From Nodosilinea sp. FACHB-131 (GTDB taxonomy: Bacteria; Cyanobacteriota; Cyanobacteriia; Phormidesmidales; Phormidesmidaceae), in contig NZ_JACJOF010000030.1 of NCBI RefSeq assembly GCF_014695395.1, forward strand, positions 1 through 64,000: a stretch of 64,000 nt of DNA, written 5' to 3'. Shown here in pieces: positions 8,098 to 15,620 of the stretch. Position numbers and translations under genes: made by a program. The notes below the pieces were generated by a model. The model had not been told where the DNA came from. It saw only the letters and a list, made by a program, of their open reading frames with translations, and ran no database searches. Every line of letters starts with the position of its first letter. Position 1 is the first letter of the stretch.

Positions 8098-8475
8098 TTA
8101 GGCCACTTCCGCCGTCACCACTTCTACCGGAAAGCCCGCCGCTTTCCAGGCCGCAACCCCGCCTCGAACGATGGCAACCTTGGAGAAGCCTGCCTCCCGC
8201 AGCTGCTCGGCCACAGCGGCGGCTTCATTGTCGGTGTTGCTATAAATATAGAGATCGCGGCTGACCTCAAAGCAGTTAGCAGCTGTGGACAGCAGCGAAT
8301 CTGCCGGCATCGAAATGGCGCCGGTAATGTGGCTCTCGTTAAAATCGACGCGATCGCGAACATCAATAATCGTTAGCGCCGGTTCTCCCCAGTCCAACCG
8401 CTCCTTGAGATCGTAAACACGAGATTCAGGCCGCAAAGGCTTAGGCTTAGGCAAGAAGCCAAAAAAACGTTTCAT
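8098..8475 (-). CDS. Rhodanese-like domain protein lacking the catalytic cysteine
   Basis: The 125-residue protein is a single rhodanese domain: IIDVRDRVDFNESHITGAISMP is split here as IIDVRDRVDF and HITGAISMP, followed by YIYSNTDNEA where active enzymes have YC-x5-R. The catalytic cysteine is replaced by serine, so sulfur transfer is unlikely; such inactive domains often bind proteins. The C-terminal VRGGVAAWKAAGFP is typical. I chose the ATG at 8475 (MKRFFGFLPK) rather than the longer frame from 8562, because the upstream residues look unlike the family. It sits upstream of cofG in the same direction with a 39-base gap, and might be co-transcribed. Confidence 0.85.
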   Translation of the reverse strand: MKRFFGFLPKPKPLRPESRVYDLKERLDWGEPALTIIDVRDRVDFNESHITGAISMPADSLLSTAANCFEVSRDLYIYSNTDNEAAAVAEQLREAGFSKVAIVRGGVAAWKAAGFPVEVVTAEVA

Positions 8476-8673
8476 GTGAGGAGGATCCTGGGAGAAGGAG
8501 TTCTCCTGCAATGTAACAAACCTTAATGGTGGGCGCAAACTTTCATTGAAAATAGTAGACAAAGTAACCTATTGTCTTGTTCTCATTGATTGAAAATTTC
8601 AATGAACTTCCTTGAGTCAAACCTCAACTCCTGAGTTGAATAGTCCGACACAAGCACCCCCGAATCGCTAAAA

Positions 8674-8716
8674 GCTTGATGTACCGTAGGGTGGGCACTG
8701 CCCACCAGCATCAAGC
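8674..8716. repeat. Second copy of the GTAGGGTGGGCACTGCCCACC repeat, in a larger hairpin
   Basis: Bases 8686-8707 match the 22-base arm of the repeat at 6662-6715 exactly. Flanking bases gcttgatg (8674-8681) and catcaagc (8709-8716) are exact complements, so the whole unit folds as one hairpin with the palindromic core at its tip. It lies in the gap upstream of mutL. The rest of the gap (8476-8797) shows nothing else clear. Confidence 0.8.
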
Positions 8717-8797
8717 AAGCGCCATTCATTCATAGGGTTAAGACCACAACTAGATCCTTTGTTCCAGTGCCCAACCTGCGCAGTAGCATAGAATCAG

Positions 8798-10543
8798 TTG
8801 CCTCGGAGCCCCATCCCTATCCCTGCTGACAGCGTTTCTAATCTAGTGCCCTGCCGTATCCAGCTGTTGCCTGGAGATGTTATTCACAGCATCGCCGCCG
8901 GAGAGGTGATCGATTCTTTGGCGGCGGTTGTGCGCGAGCTAATTGAGAACGCTCTCGATGCTCAGGCCACGCATATTACCCTCGCCCTCTGGCCCGACCA
9001 GGGCCGGGTGCAGGTAGCCGACAACGGCACTGCCATGGCACTGGAGAATTTGCACCAGGCCGCCATCCCCCACAGCACCAGCAAAATTCGCACCCAGGCA
9101 GACCTGTGGCAGGTGAGTAGTTTAGGTTTTCGCGGCGAAGCTCTGCACAGCCTGGCCCAAGTTGCCCAGTTAGAAATTTGCAGTCGCGCCCCCGGTGCAG
9201 AGTCAGGCTGGCGCGTCACCTACTCTGCCCAAGGAGAACCCCTAGACACAGCTCCAGCCGCCCTTGCCCAGGGCACCGTGGTGACAGTCACCAATCTCTT
9301 TGGCGACTGGCCTGCTCGTCGAGAGCGACTGCCGACCATACCCCGCCAGCTCAGCCAAGTGCAGCGCGTTATCCACCACTGCGCCTTGGCTCATCCAACG
9401 GTGACTTGGGCGGTGCAAGTGAGCGATCGCCCCTGGCTGGCCTGCACCCCCAGCCCCACCGCTAAAGGGCTCGTTCCTCAACTGCTGCGGGCCGTCAGCG
9501 AAAGCGATTTGCAGGAAGGCTGGCAAGTCGCCCCTTGGTCCGTAGGAGAAGACAATTTCTTAGAGAATCTTCCTTCAAAAGCAGGGATCTATGGTCTGAT
9601 TGGTCTGCCCGATCGCTGCCATCGCCCCCGACCTGATTGGGTCAAGGTCGCAGTCAACGGGCGGCTTGTAGCGGTTCCTGAGCTAGAGCAGGCTGTTGTG
9701 AACGCCTTTCGCCATACTCTACCTCGCCACCGCTATCCTTTGGCGTTTGTGCACCTCACCGTTCCGCCCAGCGACATCGACTGGAACCGCCGCCCCGACA
9801 AATCGACCCTCTACCTGCACCGGCTCGAAAACTGGACGGCACTCTGTCAAAGCCACGTGGCTACGCTTTTAGGGCAGCAGGCCGAAACTCTGACCGATGC
9901 CAGCCAGCAGCAGCGCGTTACCCAACTGCTCAAGACAGCGGAACCCAGTAGCACCTACGGCATTGCTGAATTGTCCGACGGGTTGCCCTACCGCGAGCGG
10001 CCGGGAAGTTTGCGGGCGATCGCTCAAGTCCACAACCGCTACATTTTGGCCGAACAGACCGATGGCCTTTGCCTGATCGAACAACACATTGCCCATGAGC
10101 GCGTTCTCTACGAGCGTCTGCAAACCCAATGGCAGCTGGTGCCGTTAACCACCCCCGTTGTGCTGGAAGGGCTAACTGAGAAGCAGCTAGAACAGCTCCA
10201 AAGACTGGGGCTGAACCCTGAGGAATTTGGGCCAAATCGCTGGGCTATTCGGGAAGCACCGGGGCCATTGTGCGATCGCGATGACCTCCCCGACGCCCTG
10301 CTAGAACTCAGCCTTGGCGGAAATTTGGACACGGCTCAGGTGGCGATCGCCTGTCGCACCGCCATTCGCAACGGCACGCCGCTCGCTCTCGCCACCCTGC
10401 AAACCCTGCTCGACGACTGGCAGCAGACCCGCAACCCCCGCACCTGTCCCCACGGCAGACCCATCTGCCTGACGCTGAGCGAGACTAGCCTGGCTCGCTT
10501 CTTCCGCCGCAGCTGGGTAATCGGCAAAAGCCACGGCATTTAG
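8798..10543 (+). CDS. mutL: DNA mismatch repair protein MutL
   Basis: MutL couples mismatch recognition by MutS to strand incision. The N-terminal GHKL ATPase shows IAAGEVID, ENALDA with the catalytic Glu, HSTSKI and GFRGEAL. The usual DNGxG motif reads DNGTA, losing the second glycine. The C-terminal domain has EQHIAHERVLYE, close to the endonuclease motif DQHA(X)2E(X)4E, plus IACR and CPHGRP zinc-site motifs, so it is of the nuclease-bearing type found where MutH is absent. The start is uncertain: the frame opens with TTG at 8798; a GTG at 8846 would begin just before CRIQLLPGDVIH, where the family starts, giving 565 residues. It ends 22 bases from a convergent GST gene. Confidence 0.95.
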   Translation: MPRSPIPIPADSVSNLVPCRIQLLPGDVIHSIAAGEVIDSLAAVVRELIENALDAQATHITLALWPDQGRVQVADNGTAMALENLHQAAIPHSTSKIRTQADLWQVSSLGFRGEALHSLAQVAQLEICSRAPGAESGWRVTYSAQGEPLDTAPAALAQGTVVTVTNLFGDWPARRERLPTIPRQLSQVQRVIHHCALAHPTVTWAVQVSDRPWLACTPSPTAKGLVPQLLRAVSESDLQEGWQVAPWSVGEDNFLENLPSKAGIYGLIGLPDRCHRPRPDWVKVAVNGRLVAVPELEQAVVNAFRHTLPRHRYPLAFVHLTVPPSDIDWNRRPDKSTLYLHRLENWTALCQSHVATLLGQQAETLTDASQQQRVTQLLKTAEPSSTYGIAELSDGLPYRERPGSLRAIAQVHNRYILAEQTDGLCLIEQHIAHERVLYERLQTQWQLVPLTTPVVLEGLTEKQLEQLQRLGLNPEEFGPNRWAIREAPGPLCDRDDLPDALLELSLGGNLDTAQVAIACRTAIRNGTPLALATLQTLLDDWQQTRNPRTCPHGRPICLTLSETSLARFFRRSWVIGKSHGI

Positions 10544-10565
10544 GGCGGGGTCAAGCACGGCGGGG

Positions 10566-11768
10566 TTAGGCAGCGAAATTTGTCGGGTCTTGGTCGCGGC
10601 GGTGACGAGTTGGCAACGGGTCGGGCTGGGCCTCCCCAACGAGGGCGGCGGTGGCCTCTAGGGCTTCGCGCAAGCGCTTGGCAGCATAGATCGACATATC
10701 GCGGGGGACATTGATGCGATCGCGCAGATACCGCAGCCCCAACTCAGCCCCAGCCGGAGGCTGGCAGGGCTCCCCCGTCATGAGATAAGTCAACGCACAG
10801 CGCAGGGCTGGATCAATGACATCCCTCGCAGCAGGGTTCACTTTAATAATGTTGTCTCGGTGCTTCACCATGCGAGTTAAAGCCTCAACGCGGGAGGTTT
10901 CTGGCTCTGGGTAATTTACGTCGGGCAGGCCAAACCAGGGACCGCGATCAACCTGGACCTGGTTGCGTCGGGTTTGGGGCAAATCGTTCTCGTAGCAGCC
11001 CCCCATCTGCGGCGGCAGGTCGTGCACGTGGGTGTGAAAGTCGCTCTGGGTACCGCGGTAGGTAGAGCGGCTCTCCAACCCATCAAACCAGTCCTTGAGG
11101 CGAGGGTTCTCCTCCCGCAGCGAGTAGCCTTTGTAGTAATAAAGGCTGGCATTCATGCGCTCCACATAGGGCACAAACACCACGTCAGCAGTGCTAAATT
11201 CTGGCAAAAAGAAAGGGCCAGGAGTCGCGGCCAAGGCCTGCTCCACCCGTTGCACAACTCCTACAAACTGCTCGCCCGCTCGCTGGTCTGCAGCCGGCGA
11301 TCGCGCTGGCTGACATAGCCACATGCACCAGGCCCGAAACAGCAGTCGCTCTAGCTGCCGCAGAGGCACCACCGCCGGGTCTTTCATTCCCCATTGCAGC
11401 GGCCCAAACGCCTGCTCCAGCGCCAGCAGAATATCATCGCTCTCGGTAATCATCCGCCCGTCTAACTCCAGGGCAGGCAGCATGCCCGAAGGTACCTTGC
11501 GTTTGTACCAGGTTTCCTTCTCGCCATAGCAAAACATGGTGACCTTTTCGATGCGGTAGGGCACCTGCTTCTCTTCAAGCCACAGCCATACTTTTTGGCA
11601 ATAGGGGCACCAGGCGTGATTGTCGCGGTAGAGGGTGACCCGCACTGCCGACTCAGGCTGGCCAAACAGGCGTAGCCGAGACTGGGCATTGGTAGGGCCA
11701 TTCACGTAGTCAACAGAAAAATCGGCCATTTCTTCCAGGGCCGACCAGCTGAGGGGAGCAGTTGTCAT
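10566..11768 (-). CDS. Glutathione S-transferase family protein
   Basis: The N-terminal part (about residues 42-125) is a thioredoxin-fold GST domain with a glutaredoxin-like WCPYCQKV motif, followed by [13 protein letters not shown], the cis-proline region that binds glutathione, and ITESDDIL. An all-alpha GST C-terminal domain follows (about residues 140-230), and then about 170 residues not found in standard GSTs. At 400 residues it is about twice a usual GST and resembles long cyanobacterial and plant-plastid GST-like proteins. Substrate unknown; a redox or detoxification role is likely. It is convergent with mutL, with only 22 bases between the two stops. Confidence 0.88.
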   Translation of the reverse strand: MTTAPLSWSALEEMADFSVDYVNGPTNAQSRLRLFGQPESAVRVTLYRDNHAWCPYCQKVWLWLEEKQVPYRIEKVTMFCYGEKETWYKRKVPSGMLPALELDGRMITESDDILLALEQAFGPLQWGMKDPAVVPLRQLERLLFRAWCMWLCQPARSPAADQRAGEQFVGVVQRVEQALAATPGPFFLPEFSTADVVFVPYVERMNASLYYYKGYSLREENPRLKDWFDGLESRSTYRGTQSDFHTHVHDLPPQMGGCYENDLPQTRRNQVQVDRGPWFGLPDVNYPEPETSRVEALTRMVKHRDNIIKVNPAARDVIDPALRCALTYLMTGEPCQPPAGAELGLRYLRDRINVPRDMSIYAAKRLREALEATAALVGEAQPDPLPTRHRRDQDPTNFAA

Positions 11769-11835
11769 AAATCAGGGCATGCGATTAGGTCACTACCCTG
11801 ATTGTGCCAGGTTCAAAGGAGGGTTTAGGGTTCAT

Positions 11836-11947
11836 GGTTTAAGGTTCAGGGCAATTCCTTTAACCTCACACCCTGTACCTTGAACCCTTGGATGGTTTAG
11901 GGTTCAAGGCAAATTCCTTAAACCTCACACCCTGTACCTTGAACCCC
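11836..11947. repeat. Two-copy tandem repeat, period 58 bases, each copy with inverted arms
   Basis: Copies start at 11836 and 11894 (GGTTTAAGGTTCAGGGC and GGTTTAGGGTTCAAGGC) and share the identical block aacctcacaccctgtacctt. Within each copy, ggttcaagg and ccttgaacc are complementary, so each can fold into a hairpin. A half copy (gggtttagggttcat) precedes them at about 11821. The array lies directly after the stop codon of the response regulator gene. Confidence 0.85.
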
Positions 11948-11950
11948 TTT

Positions 11951-12595
11951 CTAGGCCTTGTTATTCTCTATGGCCCAGCGGGCTAACTCTGTGCGGTTGT
12001 TTAGGCCGGTCTTGCCCAGCATGTTGCTGACGTGGCTTTCAATGGTGCGCTGGCTGACCTGAAGCTCGTTGGCAATCTCGCGATTAGCCATGCCTCGGGC
12101 GACAAACTGCACTACCCGCAGCTCGGTAGGCGTCAACTCTACATCAAAGGGAACTTGAATCGCTGGGCTGCCGCCACCTTTAATCTGCTGTTTGATCAGC
12201 CGAGAGGCCTGTTTGAGGGAAGACTCTACCTGAGCGACTAGCTCCTCAGGCTCGAAGGGCTTGACCATATAGACGTCGGCCCCGGTGTTGAGCCCCTTGA
12301 CGCGATCCTGGCTTTGGCCTTTGGCGGAGAGAAACAAAATCGGAATCCACTCGGTGGAAGGATTTTCTCGCACGTGGCGCACAAAGGCGTGGCCATCCAT
12401 CTCGGGCATCATCACGTCGCAGATGATCATGTCTGGGGTGGTGTTCTCCAGCATATCCAGGGCTTCTCGACCGTTGCCCGCTGTCTTCACCTCATAGCCA
12501 CGGAACTCAAGATAGTCCTTGACTAACAAGATCAGGTTTGGGTCATCGTCAATTAGCAGAAGCTGCTTCTGATCGCCTGGGGTTGAATCCTTCAT
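11951..12595 (-). CDS. LuxR/NarL-type response regulator (Rre1/Ycf29-like)
   Basis: A 214-residue two-domain regulator. The receiver (residues 11-125) has the acidic DDD pocket, the phospho-acceptor Asp in IICDVMMPEMDG, and LSAKG and KPFEPEEL with the conserved Lys. The C-terminal LuxR helix-turn-helix reads ELQVSQRTIESHVSNML. Length and architecture match the cyanobacterial Rre1 / plastid Ycf29 group, which works with stress kinases, but I cannot separate it from other NarL-type regulators without alignment. It is a single-gene unit followed by the 58-base tandem repeat; no kinase is adjacent. Confidence 0.88.
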   Translation of the reverse strand: MKDSTPGDQKQLLLIDDDPNLILLVKDYLEFRGYEVKTAGNGREALDMLENTTPDMIICDVMMPEMDGHAFVRHVRENPSTEWIPILFLSAKGQSQDRVKGLNTGADVYMVKPFEPEELVAQVESSLKQASRLIKQQIKGGGSPAIQVPFDVELTPTELRVVQFVARGMANREIANELQVSQRTIESHVSNMLGKTGLNNRTELARWAIENNKA

Positions 12596-12829
12596 GCTTT
12601 GACAGTCACTGCGATTAGCTCATCGTTAAAACTAAGTATGCCCCCAAAAGCCCGGTGCCCTTACATTGAATAGCGCAGCACCGCGAGCTCTGAGCCCCAC
12701 CCCTCTAATCGTGGTTAAAGGGCTAGCGCTTATTGCTGATGATACTTCAACAAATTGATATCAGCGTGCGATCGCCCTCCAAGGACCACTGTCGTAGCTC
12801 AGGGCTATCGTGAATCTCAGCAATTGCCC
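12596..12829. other. Intergenic region upstream of the response regulator gene
   Basis: This is the first part of the 370-base gap between the response regulator (start at 12595) and the FAS1 gene (end at 12966). It should hold the regulator promoter, but I see no convincing box. The perfect hairpin at 12830-12875 is listed separately; beyond it nothing coding is visible. Confidence 0.5.
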
Positions 12830-12875
12830 CTATAGCAAGCGGTCGCCCTAACACTAGGGCGACCGCTTGCTATAG
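12830..12875. repeat. Perfect 21-bp inverted repeat with a 4-base loop
   Basis: The arms are ctatagcaagcggtcgccct-a and its exact complement, around the loop acac. There is no T-tract on either side, so it is not a standard terminator, though it lies 90 bases after the FAS1 stop codon in the transcript direction and could still stabilise or end that transcript. The perfect pairing suggests recent origin or selection. Confidence 0.85.
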
Positions 12876-12965
12876 ATTAAGCTTCTGTGTTGCAATGCGG
12901 CGACATTGACTATTTCCGCAACATCTACACCTCAAAGCGTGCCACAGAAGGTTGTCCCTTGGACA

Positions 12966-13685
12966 TTACGGCAGCAGCACTGTGTCAATAACGTGGATGA
13001 CGCCATTGCTGGCTTCAATATCAGCCGTCACCACATTTGCTTCGTTGATGGTGACAGACTCTTCACCCACGGTGACGGTCACGGGAGCACCGGTTAGAGT
13101 ATCCACCTCGCCAGAGGTCAAATCTGTGGAGCGAACTTCGCCATCCACCACGTGATAGGTCAGAAGCTGCGCCAGCTGATCACGGTTTTCGGGCAGTAGC
13201 AGCTCATCTAAAGTTCCCTCGGGCAGGGCTTCAAAAGCTTCGTCAGTGGGGGCAAACACAGTGATAGATAGTTCGCTATTGCTCAGGGCTTCAGTGAGAC
13301 CAGCGGCTTCAATAGCAGCGGTCAGAATTTCAAAGTTTTCATCACCAGCGGCAATCTCAGCAATAGACTGCTCGGTGCTAGCGGTAGGCTGCTCAGCGTC
13401 AGTAGGTTCTTCAGCGGTGGGCTGCTCAGCACCAGTAGGTTCTTCGGCAGTAGGCTGCTCAGCGTCAGTGGGTCCTTCAGCGGTAGGCTGCTCAGCATCA
13501 GCGGGTTTTTCCGCAGCGCTGGGTTGCTCAGTGTCAGTGGGTTCCTCTAGATCCACAGCGGCAGGCTGCTCAGCCTGAGGCTTGTAGGTATCAGAGATAG
13601 CCTGCTGAGGAAACGCAGTGATAGCAGCAGGAGCGGCACCAAAAAGCACTAGACCCAAGGCAATGCGAAGAGTGTTCGGAGTCAT
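12966..13685 (-). CDS. Secreted fasciclin (FAS1) domain protein with a Pro/Glu/Thr repeat linker
   Basis: The 239-residue protein begins with a signal-peptide-like segment (ALGLVLFGAAPAAITA). Residues 37-106 are an acidic low-complexity linker built from an 11-residue unit, DAEQPTAEEPT. Residues 108-238 form one FAS1 domain with the classic ITVFAPTDEAFEALP and LLTYHVVDG blocks and a final GVIHVIDTVLLP. FAS1 domains mediate adhesion at cell surfaces or in matrix. The linker probably spans the periplasm or wall (inference). Upstream DNA has no strong ribosome site. It is a single-gene unit. Confidence 0.93.
   Translation of the reverse strand: MTPNTLRIALGLVLFGAAPAAITAFPQQAISDTYKPQAEQPAAVDLEEPTDTEQPSAAEKPADAEQPTAEGPTDAEQPTAEEPTGAEQPTAEEPTDAEQPTASTEQSIAEIAAGDENFEILTAAIEAAGLTEALSNSELSITVFAPTDEAFEALPEGTLDELLLPENRDQLAQLLTYHVVDGEVRSTDLTSGEVDTLTGAPVTVTVGEESVTINEANVVTADIEASNGVIHVIDTVLLP
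13368..13499 (-). repeat. Coding tandem repeat, 33-base unit in the FAS1 gene
   Basis: Four units encode residues 63-106: DAEQPTAEGPT, DAEQPTAEEPT, GAEQPTAEEPT and DAEQPTASTEQ. The near-identity of the units at DNA level suggests that copy number may vary by slippage. Confidence 0.85.
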
Positions 13686-14238
13686 AGAAAGTTACGTCCT
13701 AACAAGTGTTACAAATGCCTGGCTAACAGCGTTACATAGCTTAACCAGACTCGATGAGTTGTAACACGGTCTCGAAAGGCAACTATCCCTCCTCCGATAG
13801 AGTTATTTCGTTCCCCAAAAAAACAAAAAAATGGCATTGTCCCTTGTGCTGACCGATAGCGTATATTTGGGCTAGCTGAGAAAACAGCAGTAGGATTGCT
13901 AATTTATACCCTGAAACGCAGGTTATACGCGGATTGAGCCCGATGAGCTAGAACAATACCTGCTCGCTTTTCCCTGATTTCAAAAATTTGGTCATGACTG
14001 CAACTCGACAGAGCGCGAGGATGATGCGGTGGTCAACCTTCTTCAAGAGCCTATGTCGCTAGGGGGGTAAGTTGAGGGCGATCGGGCAATACAGGGGGTC
14101 GAGCTAGAGCCAAATTGCTGAGTAAATAACCGAAGATGCGTTGAGATGGTGACCTATCCAGAGCCGTCAACACCAAACAGCAACCAACGATTTGCGCTTA
14201 TCCCAACCCGGGGCAGCTCTATCGAGCTTCAAGGAGAT
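13686..14238. other. Gene-free region, 553 bases
   Basis: No coding frame with normal codon use is visible. Close to the FAS1 start there are three TGTTACA-like words (about 13707, 13730 and 13757), which might be operator half-sites for that gene (weak inference). The remainder, towards ccmP, shows no repeat, RNA or terminator that I can support. Confidence 0.4.
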
Positions 14239-14880
14239 TTACTCGTGACGCTGACCATTGCTTTGGACTCGCCCAGGCACAGCCTCCATAGCGGCCATAA
14301 CGGCTCTTTGGGCAGCTAGAATATCGCGTTCTTCGCCACCTAGGTAAAGACGACCAAAGCTACCTACCGAGCTAATCTGGAGAATATTGATCAGTGCTGC
14401 TTTTTCGGCCTCGTTGGCGGCTAAAGAGGCGTAGGCAGCAGGTTCTACTTCAAACACGTAGAGGGTTTGCCCTGCCACAATCATGTTGCCACGGCGGCTG
14501 CGGTTAATTAGCTGAACGTGGTGAGGGTCAAGGTTGCGAATCACCTGACTGGAAATGATTCGGGGTTTGAGCCGCTCTCGGTAGGTGAGCCCTAGGGCGT
14601 CGAGCATAGCCCCCCCGGCAGCATGCACTTCGCCTTGGTTGCTAGCGTGGATCTCAAGCAGACCGTAGAGACGTTCGACGATGAGTGTGCCAGGGCGCAC
14701 CACGGCGGCTTTGAGGCCAATGTCGAGGATGCGGTTAATCTCAATGCCGGGGGAGATTTCTATCCATAGGGAAGCATCGCCGGGCAACGGCAAAAACCCC
14801 AGCGAGACAGTACCCATGTAGGCTGCATGCTGGGGTTGAAGATTGTCAATATAAACGTAGCTACGAAGATCGACGCCCAA
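14239..14880 (-). CDS. ccmP: Carboxysome shell protein CcmP (tandem BMC domain)
   Basis: CcmP is a minor beta-carboxysome shell protein; its trimers, with two BMC domains per chain, stack in pairs to form a gated pore. The sequence has both domains: [17 protein letters not shown] with [18 protein letters not shown] in the first, [20 protein letters not shown] with [14 protein letters not shown] in the second. Known CcmP proteins begin MG-V-x-LRSYVY; here that is TTG-GGC-GTC at 14880, giving 213 residues, the normal length. The open frame continues up to 14973, directly after the in-frame stop of the preceding gene, but the extra 31 residues do not fit the family. No other ccm gene is near, as is common for ccmP. 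Confidence 0.92.
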   Translation of the reverse strand: MGVDLRSYVYIDNLQPQHAAYMGTVSLGFLPLPGDASLWIEISPGIEINRILDIGLKAAVVRPGTLIVERLYGLLEIHASNQGEVHAAGGAMLDALGLTYRERLKPRIISSQVIRNLDPHHVQLINRSRRGNMIVAGQTLYVFEVEPAAYASLAANEAEKAALINILQISSVGSFGRLYLGGEERDILAAQRAVMAAMEAVPGRVQSNGQRHE

Positions 14881-14973
14881 GGCCCGGTGTTCCAATTTCT
14901 TTCCTTGGTAGTATACCGGGCTAGGGCGACAAGTCAGGCTCTTGCCCAAAGCATAAGCTGCCTTGGGCGCCAA

Positions 14974-15318
14974 CTAAAACTTAGAACCAAAGCCGACAGA
15001 GGTTGTGCCCATGGCATCGTAAACGGTGAGACCTAGGGGTAGGTTTACCTCTCCAGACTCGTCTACCAGGTCATTGAGTATGGGTAAGTTTAAAGACTCA
15101 GCTAGATCAGTGATACCACTGCTTTCTTGGCGACCTACTCGTTGATCCAGTTGATTAGCTACGCGGTTGAGGCTGTCTTGGTCACGCTGTTCGACAGCAA
15201 GGGCGTCAGCCATGGTTTGAGGTGTTGTTTCCAGGTCTTGGGGGGCTGCCAGAGCTTGACCTGGGAGAACGCAAAGGCCTAGAACGGCTGCTGCTGTAAG
15301 CCAGTATGAATGGTACAT
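14974..15318 (-). CDS. Small secreted protein of unknown function
   Basis: The 114-residue protein has a clear signal peptide (WLTAAAVLGLCVLPGQALAAP, cleavage likely after ALA). The mature part is acidic, predicted mostly helical (residues 30-75), ending LTVYDAMGTTSVGFGSKF. I recognise no family. It shares direction and frame with the ccmP open frame downstream, separated by its own TAG stop, so the two are probably one transcript. A periplasmic protein next to a cytosolic shell protein is unlikely to share a function, so the link may be accidental. Confidence 0.65.
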   Translation of the reverse strand: MYHSYWLTAAAVLGLCVLPGQALAAPQDLETTPQTMADALAVEQRDQDSLNRVANQLDQRVGRQESSGITDLAESLNLPILNDLVDESGEVNLPLGLTVYDAMGTTSVGFGSKF

Positions 15319-15620
15319 AGGTCTTTTGTGTGTGAGGGGTTTTGACGGCTGACGGCCAGGAACTCAAACCCTTGCCCTGACAAAAAGGCGACGAGCTGTT
15401 TCATGTATAGCCCGCCAAATTGGATTGGCAAAGCAAACTTATTCTGAGTTCATGAAGCTGCGATGTTGCGAAGTGCCTGAGACAAATTTCTCAAAACACA
15501 ACGGGAGTAGGCATCGGCCCACGGGGGTAGCTTGCCCAGTCTGTGCAAAAAACCACCGCTATTTCAGTCGAATGAAATAGTTCTGGAGTAGGAACAGGAT
15601 CTGAATTTTTAGATATGGAT
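15319..15620. other. Gene-free region, about 300 bases
   Basis: This separates the oxidoreductase 3' end from the start of the small secreted protein. Bases 15560-15582 hold a short direct or inverted word (ttcagtcgaatgaaatag) with no clear stem. Nothing else can be supported. Confidence 0.35.

Noticed and set aside
14239-15318. Single fused protein through read-through of the TAG at 14974
   Set aside because: The upstream part has a signal peptide and the downstream part is a cytosolic carboxysome protein with its own known N-terminus; fusion makes no sense biologically.
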